From the NCBI GenBank assembly GCA_030679635.1, contig JAUXSZ010000177.1:1-38896 (forward strand): a stretch of DNA of 38,896 bases. Reading direction: 5' to 3'. Within the stretch, counting starts at the first letter, position 1, and the number at the start of each line of letters is the position of its first letter. The DNA is from Sulfuricurvum sp. GTDB lineage: Bacteria > Campylobacterota > Campylobacteria > Campylobacterales > Sulfurimonadaceae. Positions 1-7,587 of the stretch are shown here, piece after piece. The notes under the pieces were generated by a model. It had not been told where the DNA came from, did not search any database, and saw only the letters and a program-made list of their open reading frames with translations. Position numbers and translations under genes: made by a program.

Positions 1-609
1 GTCTAATCCTGCCTCTTCTAAAAAAAGTGGTTTAAAAAAAGAGTCATCGATACGTATAGGAATACTCCCGTGCTGAAACAGAGCGTGGCGGGTATGACGC
101 TGAGCATTTCCCCCCATCTTTTTCCCCTCAATCACAATGTCATACGCTTGGGTTCCTGCAAGACAGATATCAGAGCGTATTTCATCCCATTGGAGGTCGC
201 ACGCAAATTGAGCCTTATGTCCCAGCTTTTTATACAAAGAGATGAGAAATCCGCATAAATAATGGTAGCCCTCCTTGACCCCTTTTCCCCTCAGCCAATC
301 ACGAGGAATGATGAGGCTGTAGGAGAGGTCTCCTCCATGGACCAAAATACCTCCACCGCTCATACGACGTACACACGGAACATTTTCTGCCTGAATATTC
401 TCCTGATGCAGACTCTTGAAAAAAGTCGAAAAACGTCCCAGACTTAGCGCATTTTCCCATCCATAGAGTCTAAGAATCGGCATATCCCCTTCTTTAAAGC
501 CGCTTAAAAGGGCTTCATCTACCGCCATATTCCACTCTGCCGTTGCGGTATTGGAATTCAGGAGACGCCACGTAGTATGCCTAATCATCATTCGCTCTTT
601 GTATCTCAT
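1..609 (-). CDS. Lipoate-protein ligase / octanoyltransferase family protein (LplA/LipM), 3' part missing
   Basis: This gene reads leftward off the window, so its C-terminus is missing; 203 residues are visible. The family attaches lipoate or octanoate to the lysine of lipoyl domains. Family signatures are RRMSGGG followed by a His (about 81-91), the acyl-AMP/transferase lysine region EGKKMGGNAQ (161-170), and QHGSIP (179-184). A Cys at 149, just upstream of the lysine motif, aligns by eye with the nucleophilic Cys of LipM-type octanoyltransferases. ATP-dependent LplA enzymes usually lack it, so LipM is favoured. It diverges from the acs/PDH operon, whose E2 protein has a lipoyl domain and which also encodes an acyl carrier protein, a possible octanoyl donor. 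The start at 609 has no clear Shine-Dalgarno; in-frame ATGs at 591 and 588 follow a weak GAG. The family is secure, while ligase versus transferase is inference. Confidence 0.85.
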   Translation of the reverse strand, partial: MRYKERMMIRHTTWRLLNSNTATAEWNMAVDEALLSGFKEGDMPILRLYGWENALSLGRFSTFFKSLHQENIQAENVPCVRRMSGGGILVHGGDLSYSLIIPRDWLRGKGVKEGYHYLCGFLISLYKKLGHKAQFACDLQWDEIRSDICLAGTQAYDIVIEGKKMGGNAQRHTRHALFQHGSIPIRIDDSFFKPLFLEEAGLD

Positions 610-641
610 TTTTTTATAAGTAATCTAGAATATACTCTATC

Positions 642-662
642 TATGATAAATTGTGATCAATT
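642..662 (+). promoter_or_regulatory. Possible -10 box and inverted repeat upstream of the acs-PDH operon
   Basis: TATGAT at 642-647 resembles a sigma-70 -10 box and would give a leader of roughly 50 nt for the gene at 703. Immediately downstream lies a perfect 5-bp inverted repeat, AATTG-TGAT-CAATT (649-662), which could be an operator between the two divergent genes. No good -35 is visible, as is common in Campylobacterota. The repeat is short and the region AT-rich, so chance is possible. Confidence 0.3.
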
Positions 663-702
663 GTACCTTAAAGAACAAAGTTTTAAATAAGGAAGATAGA
701 AA

Positions 703-2454
703 ATGAAAAAAAATTGGATCGAAAAAGATCTGAATACTTTGCCAATCCAACCCAATCTGCTGGATTATGTCAAGGAGCGGGAATCCTTTACATGGGAAGA
801 TGTGGCGGATCAATTAGACGGGTTGCCCTCAGGGGGGTTGAATATCGCCCATGAAGCGATTGACCGACATGCTAATGGCCCCCTCGCCGATAAAACGGCT
901 TTGATATGGCTGGGTGAGCGCGGTGAGAGAAAGTGTTATACCTTTGCCGACATGAAAATACAGAGCGCCAAATTTGCCAATGTCCTCACAACCCTTGGCT
1001 TTTCCAAAGGGGATCGGATTTTCACCCTCTCCACGCGTCTCCCGGAACTCTATATCGCCGCAATAGGGATTCTCAAAAACCGCAGCGTTATGTGCCCCCT
1101 CTTCTCCCAGTTCGGTCCCGAACCTATCTTGCAGCGCCTAAAGCGCGGCGATGCCAAAGCGCTTTTAACGACGCAAGCTCTCTTTGATAAAAAAGTACGC
1201 CCTCTATTGGGAGAGTTGCCGGAACTTCGTACGGTTTTTTTGATTGATGCCCAAGAAGATGAGAGCGATCAGGTGCGTTCCCTTAAGCGGCTGATGGAGA
1301 GTGCATCGGACACCTATGAGATTCTCCCTACCGATCCCGAAGATATGTCCATCCTCCATTTCACCAGCGGCACGACCGGAATGCCCAAGGGGGTGGTGCA
1401 TGTGCACAAAGCAATCTATACCCACTGGATAAGCGGCCAATACGTATTGGACCTCCATGCGAGTGACATTTACTGGTGTACCGCCGATCCGGGTTGGGTC
1501 ACGGGAACCTCGTATGGGATCATCACCCCATGGCTGCACGGGGTAACGAATGTTGTGGACGAAGCGGAGTTCGATGCGGTGCGTTGGTACAGCACGCTTC
1601 AAAATGAGAGGGTCAGTGTCTGGTATACAGCCCCCACGGCAATCCGGAGGCTGATGCGTCTGAATTCAGAGCCAACGAAAGAGTATGATCTCTCACCCTT
1701 GCGCCTTATTCAGAGTGTAGGAGAACCGCTCAATCCTGAAGCGGTGATCTGGGGGATGGAGAAACTGAAAATGCCGATCCATGACAATTGGTGGCAGACA
1801 GAAACAGGGGGGATCATGATTTCCAATTTCCTCTCTCAACAAATTCGCCCCGGTTCTATGGGGCGTCCTCTTCCGGGGATTGAGGCTGGGATTGTGCACC
1901 ACAACGATGACGGTACCGTTACCGAAGTGACGGAACCGCTCAAAGAGGGAGAACTCGCCCTCAAGCCGGGGTGGCCCTCTATGTTTAGGGGATATCTGCA
2001 TGACGATGAACGCTATGCTAAGTCTTTTATCGGAGGATGGTATCTTTCAGGAGACTTGGCTTACAAGGATGAAGACGGCTATTTCTGGTTTGTCGGACGC
2101 TCCGATGATATTATCAAAACCTCCGGCCACATGGTGGGGCCATTTGAAGTCGAAAGCACCCTGATGGAACATCCCAGTGTTGCCGAAGCGGGTGTCATCG
2201 GCAAACCTGATCCGATGATCGGGCAGCTTGTTAAAGCCTTTGTCTCTCTACGGGCCGGATATGAGGCTACCGAAGAACTTCGACGGGAACTGATTGGTTT
2301 TGGGCGTAAGAGACTGGGGTCTGCAGTGGCACCCAAAGAGATAGAGTTTATTGAGAATCTACCAAAAACGAGAAGCGGAAAAATCATGCGCCGGTTGCTA
2401 AAATCGAGAGAGATGGGATTGCCTGAGGGCGATATCTCTACGTTGGAAGATTAA
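703..2454 (+). CDS. acsA: AMP-forming acetyl-CoA synthetase (acetate--CoA ligase)
   Basis: This enzyme activates acetate with ATP and CoA to acetyl-CoA, through acetyl-AMP. At 583 residues it is close to the short AcsA form rather than the ~650-residue Acs. Visible signatures are the ATP-binding loop TSGTTGMPKG (221-230), the WWQTETGG motif with the Trp that favours small acyl groups, the hinge region YLSGDLAYKDEDGYFWFVGR, and the C-terminal catalytic lysine in TRSGKIMRR (about Lys560). A strong AAGGAAG ribosome-binding site (689-695) supports the start at 703. The next gene follows after 12 bases, making this the first gene of an operon with E1, E2 and an acyl carrier protein. Propionate could be an alternative substrate. 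The acetylatable lysine suggests the usual lysine-acetylation control of this family, which cannot be seen from sequence. Confidence 0.93.
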   Translation: MKKNWIEKDLNTLPIQPNLLDYVKERESFTWEDVADQLDGLPSGGLNIAHEAIDRHANGPLADKTALIWLGERGERKCYTFADMKIQSAKFANVLTTLGFSKGDRIFTLSTRLPELYIAAIGILKNRSVMCPLFSQFGPEPILQRLKRGDAKALLTTQALFDKKVRPLLGELPELRTVFLIDAQEDESDQVRSLKRLMESASDTYEILPTDPEDMSILHFTSGTTGMPKGVVHVHKAIYTHWISGQYVLDLHASDIYWCTADPGWVTGTSYGIITPWLHGVTNVVDEAEFDAVRWYSTLQNERVSVWYTAPTAIRRLMRLNSEPTKEYDLSPLRLIQSVGEPLNPEAVIWGMEKLKMPIHDNWWQTETGGIMISNFLSQQIRPGSMGRPLPGIEAGIVHHNDDGTVTEVTEPLKEGELALKPGWPSMFRGYLHDDERYAKSFIGGWYLSGDLAYKDEDGYFWFVGRSDDIIKTSGHMVGPFEVESTLMEHPSVAEAGVIGKPDPMIGQLVKAFVSLRAGYEATEELRRELIGFGRKRLGSAVAPKEIEFIENLPKTRSGKIMRRLLKSREMGLPEGDISTLED

Positions 2455-2460
2455 AAGGAG
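2453..2460 (+). promoter_or_regulatory. Ribosome-binding site that fixes the E1 alpha start at 2467
   Basis: The sequence AAAAGGAG ends directly against an ATG at 2461, leaving no spacer. A second in-frame ATG at 2467 sits six bases after GGAG, a normal distance. The upstream ATG is therefore probably not used, and the protein begins with Met-Glu-Leu-Asp. Confidence 0.6.
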
Positions 2461-2466
2461 ATGGCA

Positions 2467-3417
2467 ATGGAGTTAGATTTAGCGAGAGAATTTTATCGGA
2501 AGATGCTTTTAATCCGGCGATTTGAAGAAAAGTGCGTGGAACTGTACAGCAAAGAAAAAATTCGAGGTTTTTTGCATCTCTATATCGGAGAAGAAGCCAT
2601 CGCCGTGGGTATCATGGATGCCCTGAGCCCTGAAGATGCCGTTTTTACGACTTATCGTGATCATGGACAAGCCCTCGCGCGTGGAATTCAACCGAACCGT
2701 ATTCTGGCCGAGATGTACGGCAAGGTGGAAGGATGTTCACGCGGGCGCGGCGGTTCCATGCATTTGTTCGACGCTCACACCCATTTTTACGGCGGAAACG
2801 CTATTGTCGCAGGAGGATTGCCACTGGCTGTGGGGATGGCGCTGGCCGACAAGATGATGAAACGCAACAGGGTCACGGTTTGCATCTTCGGTGACGGTGC
2901 CGTGGCAGAGGGGGAGTTCCATGAATCTTTGAATCTTGCCGCTTTGTGGCATCTTCCGGTCCTCTTCGTCTGTGAAAACAACGGTTACGCGATGGGGACT
3001 GCTCTGGAATTCACCGAGTCGGAAACGAATATTTCTCTCAAGGCGGCGGCCTACCGTATTTCCTCCCGACAGGTGGATGGGATGGATGTCGTAGCGGTGG
3101 CAGAAGCGGCCCAAGAAGCGGTTTCCGAGATTCGTGCAGGCAACGGTCCGGTATTCATCGAATGCCTCACCTACCGTTTTCGGGCCCACTCTATGTTCGA
3201 TGCCGAACGTTACCGCGAAAAATCGGAGGTGGAGGAGTGGAAGAAAAAAGATCCTCTGCTCCTGTTGCATCAGCGTTTTCCGAATATTGATATTGATAAA
3301 TATGAAACTGAGATTGTCCAAATTATTGACGAAGCGGTTGACTTTGCCGAAAACGGTACGTTGGAATCCATTGATGATCTTGAAAAATTTGTCTATTCCT
3401 GCGAGGTAATACCATGA
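2467..3417 (+). CDS. Pyruvate/acetoin dehydrogenase E1 component, alpha subunit
   Basis: This is the thiamine-diphosphate-binding half of an alpha2beta2 2-oxo acid (or acetoin) dehydrogenase E1. It decarboxylates the substrate and, with the beta subunit, transfers the acyl group to lipoyl-E2. The thiamine-diphosphate motif runs from GDGAVAEG (about 142-149) to ENNGYAMG (about 170-177), and the conserved loop FRAHSMFDAERYR follows near 240. With the 2467 start it has 316 residues, usual for bacterial AcoA/PdhA-type subunits. It overlaps the beta-subunit gene by four bases (ATGA), suggesting translational coupling. Sequence alone does not separate pyruvate from acetoin as substrate. The neighbouring acetyl-CoA synthetase fits either one, since acetoin cleavage gives acetaldehyde that can be oxidised to acetate. 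Confidence 0.88.
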   Translation: MELDLAREFYRKMLLIRRFEEKCVELYSKEKIRGFLHLYIGEEAIAVGIMDALSPEDAVFTTYRDHGQALARGIQPNRILAEMYGKVEGCSRGRGGSMHLFDAHTHFYGGNAIVAGGLPLAVGMALADKMMKRNRVTVCIFGDGAVAEGEFHESLNLAALWHLPVLFVCENNGYAMGTALEFTESETNISLKAAAYRISSRQVDGMDVVAVAEAAQEAVSEIRAGNGPVFIECLTYRFRAHSMFDAERYREKSEVEEWKKKDPLLLLHQRFPNIDIDKYETEIVQIIDEAVDFAENGTLESIDDLEKFVYSCEVIP

Positions 3418-4397
3418 GTGAAAAAATAACCTATCGTGAAGCGGTACGCAAAGGGATCCGTGAAGCGATGGAAAACGACAAACGGGTCTTTTTGATGGGG
3501 GAAGATGTCGGCCACTACGGCGGCAGCTATGCCGTAAGTATGGGGTTTTTGGAACTCTTCGGCTCTGAGCGGATCATTGATACCCCATTGTCCGAATCGG
3601 CCTTTACCGGTGCGGGGATCGGTGCCGCTTTGGGTGGGATGCGCCCTATCGTGGAGATCATGACGGTGAATTTCAGCCTGCTGGCACTTGATCAGATCAT
3701 GAACAATGCGGCGACCCTGCTCCATATGTCGGGCGGACAATTCAACGTCCCTCTGGTCATCCGAATGGCCACGGGAGGGGGTAAACAGCTGGCTGCACAA
3801 CATTCTCACTCTCTCGAGGGATTGTATGCCCACATACCAGGGCTCAAAGTGCTCATCCCAGCCACTGTGCAGGATGCCTACGATATGGTAGCTCTGGCCC
3901 TTGCCGACCCCGATCCGGTACTGATCTTCGAAAACGTTATGCTCTATAACATCAAAGGGGAGTTAGATACAGAGGCTCTCCCTTTGGTTATCGGGAAAGC
4001 CAAAACAGAGCGAACGGGCAAAGATCTTACCATCCTAACCTACGGAATCAGTCTCTTCAAAGCACTTGAAGCGGCCGAAATCCTATCGTCAGAGGGGATT
4101 GATGCCGAAGTGATCGATTTGCGCTCTCTGCGTCCGCTGGATGATGAAACCATCATGAACTCGGTAGCCAAAACACATCGGGTTATGATCGTCGATGAGG
4201 GGTGGAAATCGGGCAGCATCTCTGCTGAAATCATGGCCAGAATCAACGAACAAGCCTTTTTCGAACTGGATGCCCCGATGGGGAGGGTCTGCACTGTCGA
4301 GGTCCCTATCCCCTACGCCAGCCATCTCGAACAAGCAGCCCTTCCCAGCACTGAAAAGATTGTCACAATGGGACGAAAACTAATGGAGAAATCATGA
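3414..4397 (+). CDS. Pyruvate/acetoin dehydrogenase E1 component, beta subunit
   Basis: This 327-residue protein is the second half of the heterotetrameric E1 enzyme, contributing the other side of the thiamine-diphosphate site. It begins with the typical TYREAVRKGIREAME, continues with FLMGEDVGHYGG, DTPLSESAFTGAGIGAAL and the TGGGKQLAAQHSHSLEG region, and ends with the transketolase C-terminal domain (VIDLRSLRPLDDETI, VDEGWKSG). GAGGT six bases before the ATG supports the start. It overlaps both neighbours by four bases (ATGA), so E1 alpha, E1 beta and E2 are probably translationally coupled. No truncation or key-residue loss is seen. Substrate (pyruvate or acetoin) is undetermined, as for the alpha subunit. 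Confidence 0.9.
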   Translation: MSEKITYREAVRKGIREAMENDKRVFLMGEDVGHYGGSYAVSMGFLELFGSERIIDTPLSESAFTGAGIGAALGGMRPIVEIMTVNFSLLALDQIMNNAATLLHMSGGQFNVPLVIRMATGGGKQLAAQHSHSLEGLYAHIPGLKVLIPATVQDAYDMVALALADPDPVLIFENVMLYNIKGELDTEALPLVIGKAKTERTGKDLTILTYGISLFKALEAAEILSSEGIDAEVIDLRSLRPLDDETIMNSVAKTHRVMIVDEGWKSGSISAEIMARINEQAFFELDAPMGRVCTVEVPIPYASHLEQAALPSTEKIVTMGRKLMEKS

Positions 4398-5482
4398 GCG
4401 AATTTGTAATGCCCAGCCTGGGCGCCGATATGGAATCCGCCGTCCTAATGGAATGGCACGTTAAAGAGGGTGATCACGTCACCAAGGGGCAAGTGATCGC
4501 TGAGGTTGAAACGAGTAAAGGGGTCATCGAAATAGAAGTATTTGAAGAGGGGATCGTAGACAAAATACTGGTAAAAGAGGAAACAGAATGTGCTGTTGGA
4601 ACACCTTTGGCGCTTATCCGTACCGTTGGGGAAACTCCTGCTGCGGATGCTCCGCCTAGCAGCCAACGGATCAAAGCTTCCCCTGCCGCCCGTAGAAAGG
4701 CAAAAGAGATGGGAATAGAGATTGCAACCTTAGCCGCGGCTGGAGGAGAAGTTCGTTTGGAACAGGTTGCAGCCGTCGCTGAAACTTCCCCGGAAATCGT
4801 TCCAAAAGTGGTTGCCCCAGACGGTATGCGCCAAGCCATTGCCAGAGCTATGAGCCGCTCTAATGCCGAGATTCCCCATTATTATCTCTCGACATCGATC
4901 AACATGACACCGGCCCTCAAATGGCTCGAAGGATTCAATGCTGCGCGGACCATTCAAGAACGTATCCTCCCCGCAGCACTGCTGATACGTGCTGTCGTAC
5001 GGGCACTGCAGGAAGTCCCTGAGTTGAACGGTTTCTGGCAGGATGATGAGCATCATGTAAGCGTTGCTATTCATCCCGGCATTGCGATAGCCCTGCGCAA
5101 AGGGGGATTGATCACCCCGGCGCTGATCAATGCACAGGAGATGGGGCTTGATGAGACGATGCATTCGCTGGGAGATCTGATTTCCCGCACCCGCTCCGGC
5201 AAACTGCGCAATACCGAGATAACGCAGCAGACGATTACCATTACGAATCTCGGCGATTTAGGGGTAGAAAGCGTCTTCGGCGTCATCTACCCTCCTCAGG
5301 TTGCACTGGTAGGATTGGGGCGTATTATGGATGCCCCGTGGGCGGAGGGTGATACTCTCTCGGTACGCAAGGTAATGCAGGCGACGCTGGCCGGTGATCA
5401 CCGCGCGACCGACGGCCGTACCGGGGGGCTGTTTCTGGATAAGTTAAACCAAATTTTACAAAAACCGGAGGAGTTACTATGA
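4394..5482 (+). CDS. Dihydrolipoamide acyltransferase (E2) of the 2-oxo acid/acetoin dehydrogenase complex
   Basis: This is the core E2 protein that carries the acyl group on lipoyl-lysine and passes it to CoA. Domain order is one lipoyl domain (about 1-80, lipoylated Lys42 in VETSKGVIE), a short linker, a peripheral subunit-binding domain (about 90-130, KASPAARRKAKEMG), and the catalytic acetyltransferase domain (about 145-362). The active-site motif GDHRATDG has His336 and Asp340. At 362 residues with a single lipoyl domain it is short for a PDH E2. It overlaps E1 beta and the acyl carrier protein gene by four bases each. No E3 (lipoamide dehydrogenase) lies in the window, so E3 must come from elsewhere. 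The lipoyl domain needs a transferase such as the one at 1-609. Confidence 0.9.
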   Translation: MSEFVMPSLGADMESAVLMEWHVKEGDHVTKGQVIAEVETSKGVIEIEVFEEGIVDKILVKEETECAVGTPLALIRTVGETPAADAPPSSQRIKASPAARRKAKEMGIEIATLAAAGGEVRLEQVAAVAETSPEIVPKVVAPDGMRQAIARAMSRSNAEIPHYYLSTSINMTPALKWLEGFNAARTIQERILPAALLIRAVVRALQEVPELNGFWQDDEHHVSVAIHPGIAIALRKGGLITPALINAQEMGLDETMHSLGDLISRTRSGKLRNTEITQQTITITNLGDLGVESVFGVIYPPQVALVGLGRIMDAPWAEGDTLSVRKVMQATLAGDHRATDGRTGGLFLDKLNQILQKPEELL

Positions 5483-5727
5483 CAAAAGAAGAAATTAAAC
5501 AGGCTATTATCGGTCAAATACTGGAGATTGCCCCGGATATCGACGAAGGGGAGATTGTCTCTGATGAAAATTTGCAACGCTCGCTTGGGATTGACTCGTT
5601 TGATTTTTTAAAAATATTGACCGCCCTGAATGAGGTGCTTTACGTCGAAGTCCCTGAGGCGGATTATTCAAAGGTGGATACACTGGAACACATGGCGGAG
5701 TATTTTGCACAGCGGATCAAATCCTGA
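5479..5727 (+). CDS. Acyl carrier protein encoded with the dehydrogenase complex
   Basis: This 82-residue acidic helical protein carries the phosphopantetheine attachment motif LGIDSFDF, with Ser40 as the expected modified residue. That makes it an acyl carrier protein of the PP-binding family. A strong GGAGGAG ribosome-binding site lies five bases before the ATG, and the gene overlaps E2 by four bases, so it is the last cistron of the acs-E1-E2 operon. Its sequence differs from the housekeeping fatty-acid AcpP, which normally has a DSLD motif. It might donate octanoate for lipoylation of E2, or accept the acyl group made by E2. Both roles are inference. No fatty-acid synthesis genes are nearby. 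Confidence 0.85.
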   Translation: MTKEEIKQAIIGQILEIAPDIDEGEIVSDENLQRSLGIDSFDFLKILTALNEVLYVEVPEADYSKVDTLEHMAEYFAQRIKS

Positions 5728-5765
5728 GTAAACACTATATTTCTTAGCCAATTGTAAAGATTAAA

Positions 5766-5790
5766 TTAACATTTATTAATGTAATATAAT
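5766..5790 (+). promoter_or_regulatory. Promoter and palindrome before the kinase/HD-GYP operon
   Basis: A perfect -10 box TATAAT at 5785-5790 would start transcription near 5797, about 20 bases before the kinase ATG at 5817. The -35 position is taken by an inverted repeat, ACATT-TATT-AATGT (5769-5782). The overlapping TTAAC-N4-ATTAA (5766-5779) is one base from a TTAAC-N4-GTTAA Crp/Fnr-type site of Campylobacterota. That position would suit a repressor better than an activator. The -10 is well supported and the operator is speculative. Confidence 0.45.
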
Positions 5791-5816
5791 ACAAGTTACT
5801 CGAATAGGGTTTAACG

Positions 5817-7148
5817 ATGAAAAAAAATAGTATCATTAATTTAAACAGCGTATGGATAGGTATATTGATCGTAAGTGCTGTAGGTGTACTTGGATTATTT
5901 CACGCCATGAGTGCTCCGGGATCTTTTTTTGTATGGTTTCACACAATCGGATTGCTGGTTCTTCTCTATTTCATCCGTTTTATTGCAGAGGGAAACAAAC
6001 ATTTTATCAGCAGAGAAATAGACTCTAGTATTGTTAAATTTTCTCCTGATGCCATTATCACGATATCCCCTGATGGGACAATTTTGACGTGGAATGCTTC
6101 TGCTGAGAAACTGTTCGGCTACACAATGGATGAGGCTATTGGAAAACCGATCGCTTTCCTCTATAATCTCGATTGGGTAACTAAAGAAGCTGAAATTCGT
6201 AATCATATTATGGAAGGAGCCTCTTTCCAACAATTAGAGACGGTATTTATCGCCAAAAATGGCAGTGAGGTAAATGTTTCGATTTCCCTCTCACCCCTTA
6301 AAGACTCAAATGACAACATTATCGGTCTCTCAAAAATCATTCGCGATATTACCGATAAAAAACGCTCCGAAAATGAGATTCGCACCCTCAATGCCGAACT
6401 GGAGCGCAAAGTAATAGAACGGACAACCGCGCTTCAAAACGCCTATGATGAAATGGAGGCATTCACCTACTCGGTCTCTCATGATCTGCGTTCCCCTCTT
6501 CGTGCGACTGATGGCTTTTCGCAGGCACTTCTCGAAGACTATGGTGACAAGCTTGATACAACGGCACAGGACTACCTCGCCCGTATCAGGTCGGCGAGTC
6601 AAAAGATGGGTGGGCTGATCGATGATCTACTACAACTTTCCCGTCAGACCCGTACAACCATGGTTCCCTCTACCATCGATCTTGGAATCATCGCGCGTCA
6701 AATCATCTCTGAGCTAACCCAGCAGGAGCCTGAGCGGAATATTGAAGTCGTTATCGGTAACGATATGAGCGCCTATGCCGATGCCAACCTAATGCGCATA
6801 GCATTGGATAATTTACTCGGTAATGCGTGGAAATATACTTCACAGCATTCTGATACTAAAATCGAATTTGGCTCAATGACACAAAACGGTGAAAAAGTTT
6901 TTTATATCCGAGATAACGGTGCCGGTTTTGATATGGCCTATGTCGAAAAACTTTTTAAACCGTTTCAGCGTCTTCATACGGTTCAGGAATTTGCCGGCAA
7001 TGGAATCGGATTGGCAATGGTGTATCGGATTATCAAGCGGCATCTTGGCCGCGTATGGGCAGAGGGTGAGATTGATAAAGGGGCCACTTTCTTTTTTACC
7101 ATGGGACTTAGCGAATCAACCTATCAACACATGGAGGAACAATCATGA
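5817..7148 (+). CDS. Membrane PAS-domain sensor histidine kinase (phytochrome-type transmitter)
   Basis: This is a two-component sensor kinase. Two N-terminal membrane helices (about 11-30 and 38-56) leave only a few residues outside, so the signal is probably sensed by the cytoplasmic PAS domain (about 70-185, ending in IIRDITDKK). The dimerisation/phosphoacceptor helix has SVSHDLRSPLRA with His222. The ATPase domain shows an N box (LDNLLGNAWKY), DNGAGFD and GNGIGLAMV. The transmitter resembles those of bacterial phytochromes, yet no PAS-GAF-PHY bilin module is present. Four bases overlap the next gene, a Rcp1-like response regulator that is the likely phosphate acceptor. At 443 residues it looks intact. 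The signal is unknown; redox or a small ligand bound by PAS are options. Confidence 0.9.
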   Translation: MKKNSIINLNSVWIGILIVSAVGVLGLFHAMSAPGSFFVWFHTIGLLVLLYFIRFIAEGNKHFISREIDSSIVKFSPDAIITISPDGTILTWNASAEKLFGYTMDEAIGKPIAFLYNLDWVTKEAEIRNHIMEGASFQQLETVFIAKNGSEVNVSISLSPLKDSNDNIIGLSKIIRDITDKKRSENEIRTLNAELERKVIERTTALQNAYDEMEAFTYSVSHDLRSPLRATDGFSQALLEDYGDKLDTTAQDYLARIRSASQKMGGLIDDLLQLSRQTRTTMVPSTIDLGIIARQIISELTQQEPERNIEVVIGNDMSAYADANLMRIALDNLLGNAWKYTSQHSDTKIEFGSMTQNGEKVFYIRDNGAGFDMAYVEKLFKPFQRLHTVQEFAGNGIGLAMVYRIIKRHLGRVWAEGEIDKGATFFFTMGLSESTYQHMEEQS

Positions 7149-7585
7149 CAAAGAAATATATTTTACTGGTGGAAGACAATCCAGATGACGTAATGCTCAC
7201 ACTTCGTGCACTAGAACAAGGGCATGTGATTAACAATGTGATAGTCGCTGAAGATGGAGCCAAAGCGTTGGACTTTTTGTTTGGGAAGGGGGAATTTGAA
7301 GGACGCGATACAGCAGATCGCCCAGGGCTTATTTTACTCGATTTGAAACTGCCGAAAGTGGGAGGTTTTGAGGTCCTCGATGCGATCAAAAAAGATCCGC
7401 TTTTCAAAAGGGTTCCCGTCGTTATTCTAACGTCGTCACGTCAGGAAGAGGATGTCGTGCGCGGCTATGATCTGGGAGCGAACAGCTACATTCGAAAACC
7501 GGTCAATTTTGACACTTTTGTCGAAACTGTTAAACAAATCGGGATGTATTGGTTATTAACCAATGAAGCGCCTGAGGCTTCATAG
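7145..7585 (+). CDS. Single-domain response regulator, Rcp1-like
   Basis: This 146-residue stand-alone receiver domain has the acidic pair Glu10/Asp11 (LLVEDNPDD), the phosphoacceptor Asp66 in LILLDLKLP, the switch residues in VVILTSS and a conserved Lys in YIRKPVNF. The extended loop between strands (FGKGEFEGRDTADRPG) is typical of Rcp1-type regulators that pair with phytochrome-like kinases. It has no output domain, so it probably relays phosphate, perhaps to the receiver of the following HD-GYP protein. It overlaps the kinase gene by four bases, and the HD-GYP gene starts two bases after its stop. Confidence 0.92.
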   Translation: MTKKYILLVEDNPDDVMLTLRALEQGHVINNVIVAEDGAKALDFLFGKGEFEGRDTADRPGLILLDLKLPKVGGFEVLDAIKKDPLFKRVPVVILTSSRQEEDVVRGYDLGANSYIRKPVNFDTFVETVKQIGMYWLLTNEAPEAS

Positions 7586-7587
7586 TA

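Noticed and set aside
5817..7148. Bacteriophytochrome
   Set aside because: The kinase transmitter is phytochrome-like, but there is no GAF/PHY module and no bilin-binding cysteine context; only membrane helices and one PAS domain precede the kinase.
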